Shown piece after piece: positions 61,059 through 64,000 of a stretch of 64,000 nt of DNA. The notes beneath the pieces are model-generated. The model saw only the letters and a program-made list of their open reading frames with translations, ran no database searches and was not told the DNA's origin. The DNA comes from Pseudomonas sp. WS 5079 (lineage in GTDB: Bacteria > Pseudomonadota > Gammaproteobacteria > Pseudomonadales > Pseudomonadaceae), in contig NZ_JAAQWN010000008.1 of assembly GCF_012985465.1 (NCBI RefSeq), positions 248,001 to 312,000 on the forward strand, read 5' to 3'. Made by a program: the position numbers and the translations under genes. Numbering within the stretch: position 1 is the first letter of the stretch; the number at the start of each line of letters is the position of its first letter.

Positions 61059-61275
61059 GCTGATCGGCACGCCCTGGACAGACGATAACCTGATAAAAAT
61101 CGAGGGCTGTTCTTACTCATCGCTGAGGCAAGAGCAACTCGATGCTAGTACGCCGGCAGCCTTGGTCAACGTACTGTATATGGCGGCATTGGCGGATGTG
61201 CGATTGTTGATCTTCGACCCCGACGCTGATGTCTTGGATGGACTAGCTATCTATGATGCAGAGCAAAGTATTTAG
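61042..61275 (+). CDS. ICE protein, possible C-terminal half of a split gene
   Basis: 77 residues in the +1 frame relative to the preceding gene, overlapping it by 17 bases. The ATG has no clear ribosome binding site. The end (ALADVRLLIFDPDADVLDGL, AIYD) resembles the C-terminal end of DUF5983-like ICE proteins. It is either coupled to the preceding gene or its displaced 3' part. Confidence 0.5.
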   Translation: MAVGCKLIGTPWTDDNLIKIEGCSYSSLRQEQLDASTPAALVNVLYMAALADVRLLIFDPDADVLDGLAIYDAEQSI

Positions 61276-61325
61276 CGTTAACACGACCTGCCATAAATCG
61301 GATTTCTCACTGAATCGATCCTTCA

Positions 61326-61367
61326 CCTCATGTCAGGTTCTGTACTGAATCTGACATGAGGTTTTTT
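61326..61367 (+). terminator. Terminator hairpin that contains the pilL ribosome binding site
   Basis: CCTCATGTCAG (61326-61336) and CTGACATGAGG (61351-61361) form a perfect 11-bp stem followed by TTTTTT. The GAGG at 61358-61361 is the only ribosome binding site for the ATG at 61369 and is buried in the stem. It acts as terminator of the upstream genes, attenuator or translational lock for pilL. Confidence 0.75.
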
Positions 61368-61368
61368 C

Positions 61369-61911
61369 ATGGAGCGTTTTTTTACGCCTGTCTGCCTGCT
61401 GTTTTTTTTGAGTGCCTGCAGCGCGCAAATTTCCACCCCATTGCCGACTAATCCAAAGATCGACAGTGGCTCCAATCGGACCCAATTATCAAGGAGCCCG
61501 GCCGAAGCAAACCATCCGGCGGAGATCCGTTATGGTCGCTATACCCTGGTGAGCACAGAGCCCACTACGGAGCAACGTGATCTTCTCGCTCAAATAATTG
61601 ATGTGAGCATACCGTCCAACCTTAATCCCTCGGTAGAGGAGGCGATGCATTACGTGCTGCAGCGCTCGGGTTATTCGCTCTGCCCTACCACCGAACCAGT
61701 AAAGACACTTTTCACTCGGCCTCTGCCTGCAGCCCATTACCGACTCGGCCCGATTGCGTTACGCAGCGCACTACAGGTACTGGCTGGCTCCGCCTGGCAA
61801 CTCACGACCGATGAGGTCAGCCGTTCGGTCTGCTTCGAACAGCAGAAAGCTGATGTCGGCATCGTGCGGGCTACACCAGACTCGTCCCATCAGGCGGAGG
61901 CACGTCCATGA
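61369..61911 (+). CDS. pilL: PilL-like lipoprotein of the ICE (PFGI-1 type)
   Basis: 180 residues. Lipoprotein signal with lipobox LSAC at about residue 17 (FFTPVCLLFFLSACSAQ). The domain YGRYTLVSTEPTTEQRDLLA, then AMHYVLQRSGYSLCP and LGPIALRSALQVLAGSAWQL, matches PilL of PFGI-1/pKLC102 elements, an outer-membrane secretin-associated lipoprotein of the conjugative type IV pilus. It opens the pil/tra region. Its translation start is covered by a hairpin. It overlaps the next gene by four bases. Confidence 0.82.
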   Translation: MERFFTPVCLLFFLSACSAQISTPLPTNPKIDSGSNRTQLSRSPAEANHPAEIRYGRYTLVSTEPTTEQRDLLAQIIDVSIPSNLNPSVEEAMHYVLQRSGYSLCPTTEPVKTLFTRPLPAAHYRLGPIALRSALQVLAGSAWQLTTDEVSRSVCFEQQKADVGIVRATPDSSHQAEARP

Positions 61912-62579
61912 AAGCCTCGACGTTTCAAACCATAATTGTTGGCTTACTTTGCCTGGCAGTCGCCGGGCTGAGCGGCGGTTTGTTTAACCAGTATCAGCGC
62001 ATGGCCGAGCTACAGAGTACGAACACCCAGCGCTTCCAAACTTTGGACACCTTGCAACGTGATTTAAGCGCGCTCAGGGACGCACAGGAGAAACTGCAGT
62101 ACTCGCTGAAAGACCTGAAGCAGATGGTCGATACAGGTGAGCAACAGGCCAATACCCTCGATCCGATGCTGGATCAGTGGGCGCAAGAGATACAGGAGAT
62201 GCGCGACGGTCTGGCAGAGCGCGCCACCGTGAAAGATCTGACAGCTCTAAGCGGACGCTTTGAGCACGTCGAACAGCAGCTACTGGAGCTCAAGACTCAG
62301 CCTTCCCTACCACCGCCAACCTCTTCCGCGAACAAGCCGAAAAAGACGGCTCCCCCAAAACCCGTCCCGCTATCGCCACCGTTCTCGGTGTTGGGTGTCG
62401 AGTCCCGCGGAGGTGAGCGCTTTTTGGCAGTCGCACCTCATGACAGTAGCTCTCTCATAGATGTTCGGCTGCTGCATGCCGGCGAGCAGTTCGGAGCCTG
62501 GCACCTGAAAGTGCTGGAGCCGCACTCAGCCATCTTCTCGGTGGTCGCTCAGCCAGACCAGACCGTGCAACTCCCTTGA
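61908..62579 (+). CDS. Membrane-anchored coiled-coil ICE protein
   Basis: 223 residues. An N-terminal signal anchor (TIIVGLLCLAVAGLSGGLF) is followed by a coiled coil (about 30-130: LQRDLSALRDAQEKLQYSLK and LAERATVKDLTALSGRFEHV). A Pro/Lys linker comes next, then a small periplasmic C-terminal domain (FSVLGVESRGGERFLAVAPH) reminiscent of the C-terminal parts of PilP/TraP-like proteins. It probably belongs to the envelope part of the transfer machine. Confidence 0.75.
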   Translation: MKASTFQTIIVGLLCLAVAGLSGGLFNQYQRMAELQSTNTQRFQTLDTLQRDLSALRDAQEKLQYSLKDLKQMVDTGEQQANTLDPMLDQWAQEIQEMRDGLAERATVKDLTALSGRFEHVEQQLLELKTQPSLPPPTSSANKPKKTAPPKPVPLSPPFSVLGVESRGGERFLAVAPHDSSSLIDVRLLHAGEQFGAWHLKVLEPHSAIFSVVAQPDQTVQLP

Positions 62580-62831
62580 GAAGCGATCATGAACAGAGCG
62601 CCACTACTCCCCGTCGTCTGTCTCGCGTCGCTGCTGGCCATAGGCGCTGCGATGGGCACGCCTGTCACGACACCGTCGCGGATCCAGGACACACAATCCA
62701 TTCCGCTGGGACGCTTGCACGCTGAACAGGCTGCAAGCTGGGGTCTGACGGAGCAGGAGTGGACGCGCTTCGAGCAGATCCAAACCGGCCCACGTGGTTT
62801 CTGGAGCCCGAAGCTCGATCCCTTGACCGCC

Positions 62832-63398
62832 CTAGGCTCTGTACGTAAAGTATTGTCGCAAGCACCGCATAGCGCAGGCCAATGAGACCATCGCCGCAAA
62901 ACTTGTTGCGAGCTTGTCGAAGCGCGTCACGATGCGACGGTTCTCCTTCAGCCAGCCAAACATGCGTTCGATGATGTTGCGCTGCCGATATTTGGGGCGA
63001 TCAAAAAGTCGAGGCAATCCTGGCTTGGTTTTGCGCTTCATGCTTCGCAACGGAATGACTGGCTGCATGCGATAACGATCACAATACTGGCGCAGCGCTT
63101 CAGCGTCGTAACCCTTGTCAGCCAGCAACCAGCGGCAACGCTTGCGTGGGCGACCGCGCAGGCTGGGTATGCAAGCCTGATCGAGTAGCGGTTGGGCATA
63201 GGCTATATCGCTGGCTTGTCCGCCTGACAACAGGAAACGCAGAGGCACACCATTGGCGTCGCACAGCATGTGAATCTTGGTCGTCAGGCCACCCCGGCTG
63301 CGCCCGAGCGCGTGGTCTTGCGGTTCTTCAAATCCCCTTTTTTCCCGGCACCTGATGAGGCCCGGGTTGCTCGTACGGCAGTGGAGTCGATCATCCAT
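62832..63398 (-). CDS. IS5-family transposase, second frame (OrfB)
   Basis: Read by -1 frameshift from OrfA; its own ATG is probably not used. It contains HALGRSRGGLTTKIHMLCDA, the second Asp in WLLADKGYDAEAL and the Glu in NIIERMFGWLKENRRI, completing the DDE triad. Its stop codon TAG is supplied by the CTAG target duplication, outside the element proper. Confidence 0.9.
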   Translation of the reverse strand: MDDRLHCRTSNPGLIRCREKRGFEEPQDHALGRSRGGLTTKIHMLCDANGVPLRFLLSGGQASDIAYAQPLLDQACIPSLRGRPRKRCRWLLADKGYDAEALRQYCDRYRMQPVIPLRSMKRKTKPGLPRLFDRPKYRQRNIIERMFGWLKENRRIVTRFDKLATSFAAMVSLACAMRCLRQYFTYRA

Positions 63399-63754
63399 GT
63401 TTCCAAGTCAATCAAACCCTGCTCATTCAATCGGATATGAAGACGCTTGAGCATCTGATCAAAAGCTCCGCAATCACGCCATCCCCGGAACCGTTGATAG
63501 ATCGTTGACCAAGGGCCGAATCGTTCGGGCATGTCTCGCCAGGCTGCGCCAGAGCAAAGCACCCAGAGAATACCGTTTAGCATCAGGCGATCATCGGCCC
63601 GAGGGCGCCCGGTGCGCTGATTTTTGGTGAAGATATCTGCAACCAGATCCCAGGCTGCGTCGGGGAGTTCATACCGCTTTGCCATCTTGGCCTCCTGGCT
63701 TTAATGGCGGTGTATTTTACAGAAAATCGTATTTCTTGGGTTTACGTACAGAGC
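62836..63754 (-). mobile_element. IS5-family insertion sequence (919 bp)
   Basis: Ends are GCTCTGTACGTAAA inverted repeats (left 62836, right 63754), flanked by CTAG target duplications (62832-62835 and 63755-63758). Two overlapping minus-strand frames code for a DDE transposase. The YTAR target, length and layout fit the IS5 family (IS427-like group). The intact ends and perfect duplication point to a recent insertion. Confidence 0.9.
63284..63685 (-). CDS. IS5-family transposase, first frame (OrfA)
   Basis: The ATG at 63685 has AGGAGG upstream. 133 residues with the DUF4096-type N-terminal domain (AKRYELPDAAWDLVADIFTK, LMLNGILWVLCSGAAWRDMP) and the first catalytic Asp in TWMIDSTAVRA. At the A6 run (63338-63343) near GAGKKGDLKN a -1 shift would carry ribosomes into the second frame to make the full transposase. 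Confidence 0.9.
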   Translation of the reverse strand: MAKRYELPDAAWDLVADIFTKNQRTGRPRADDRLMLNGILWVLCSGAAWRDMPERFGPWSTIYQRFRGWRDCGAFDQMLKRLHIRLNEQGLIDLETWMIDSTAVRATRASSGAGKKGDLKNRKTTRSGAAGVA

Positions 63755-64000
63755 CTAGGGGTTGAGGCCCAGACCGACCAAGAGCGCCAGCGCTATGCTG
63801 AATTACAGGTAGCACTGGAAGCCAAACGCGCCGAGCGTGAATTGGCCTACCAAAACGCTTACACCGCGGCCTGGACCAAGCTGTTTCCTGGTCAGCTACC
63901 GATCCAGGGCATGGCATCTTCTTCCCCTACCAGCTCATCAGTCGCCCCGCGCCCAGCCCTTTTTGTAGAGGACCACTGCCCTGCATGCACCGCTGAAGCA

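Larger units (their letters stand above)
62589..64000 (+). pseudogene. TIGR03759-type ICE protein gene interrupted by an IS5-family element
   Basis: The 5' part (62589-62835) codes for a signal peptide (MNRAPLLPVVCLASLLAIGA) and AASWGLTEQEWTRFEQIQTG, PRGFWSPKLDPLTALG. After the IS (62836-63754) the same frame resumes with VEAQTDQERQRYAELQVALE and runs to the window edge. Joining the two at the CTAG duplication restores one frame. The exported protein belongs to the transfer region; its loss may impair conjugation. As it stands, the 5' part ends after 15 foreign codons within the IS. Confidence 0.85.

Overview
The window reads as chromosome of a Pseudomonas of the fluorescens/putida type. The evidence is high-GC coding sequence, Pseudomonas-type REP elements around a GTGGGAGCGGGCTTG core, a prc next to an EAL/CBS/GGDEF gene as in other pseudomonads, and a kdp locus. 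No rRNA, intact tRNA or CRISPR array is present.

Bases 1-23,900 look like core genome. They hold a divergent quinone oxidoreductase, the periplasmic protease prc, a c-di-GMP enzyme, a tight minus-strand operon (XRE regulator, unknown protein, Sel1 protein), a DUF1232 gene behind an inverted pair of DnaA boxes, an FKBP lipoprotein, a di-heme cytochrome/catalase pair, and a minus-strand BCCT transporter/CocE hydrolase/LysR cluster. The potassium locus follows. It has kdpF, an extra microprotein, then kdpA-kdpC-kdpB (C and B swapped relative to the usual order), a REP cluster, and kdpD-kdpE.

Just after the kdpE terminator, at 23,933, lies an 18-base stretch that reads as the 3' end of a tRNA (probably tRNA-Asp). 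I take this as one attachment end of a genomic island that fills the rest of the window. The first part of the island (24-48 kb) is nitrogen-scavenging cargo. (a) A polar-amino-acid-type ABC transporter, an M20 carbamoylase-like amidohydrolase, a DUF1989 protein and an XRE-cupin regulator are followed by a BMP-type ABC transporter and a cyclic-imidase/PuuE-like deacetylase; both operons carry the same 17-bp palindrome upstream. (b) A creatine module contains a CahR-like GlxA/AraC regulator, an MHS transporter with a coupled 41-codon leader gene, and a creatinase with every active-site residue in place. (c) A more AT-rich module contains a lone DJ-1/PfpI domain, a second ABC transporter, a LysR regulator and a creatinase paralogue in which a substrate-binding Glu has become Thr.

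From 48.3 kb to the end lies the backbone of a PFGI-1/pKLC102-type integrative conjugative element: AlpA-like regulator, ParA, ParB, DUF2857, STY4528-type, PFL_4669-type, DUF3158, SSB, topoisomerase III, DUF3577, RadC and the start of the pil/tra region. This backbone carries several unexplained DNA structures: tandem ATTGC-N3-GCAAT sites before alpA, a cluster of GTTCGGAATC palindromes inside the STY4528-type gene, two copies of a long perfect palindrome just behind it, and a hairpin that hides the pilL ribosome binding site. A fresh IS5-family insertion interrupts the TIGR03759-type gene at the right edge.
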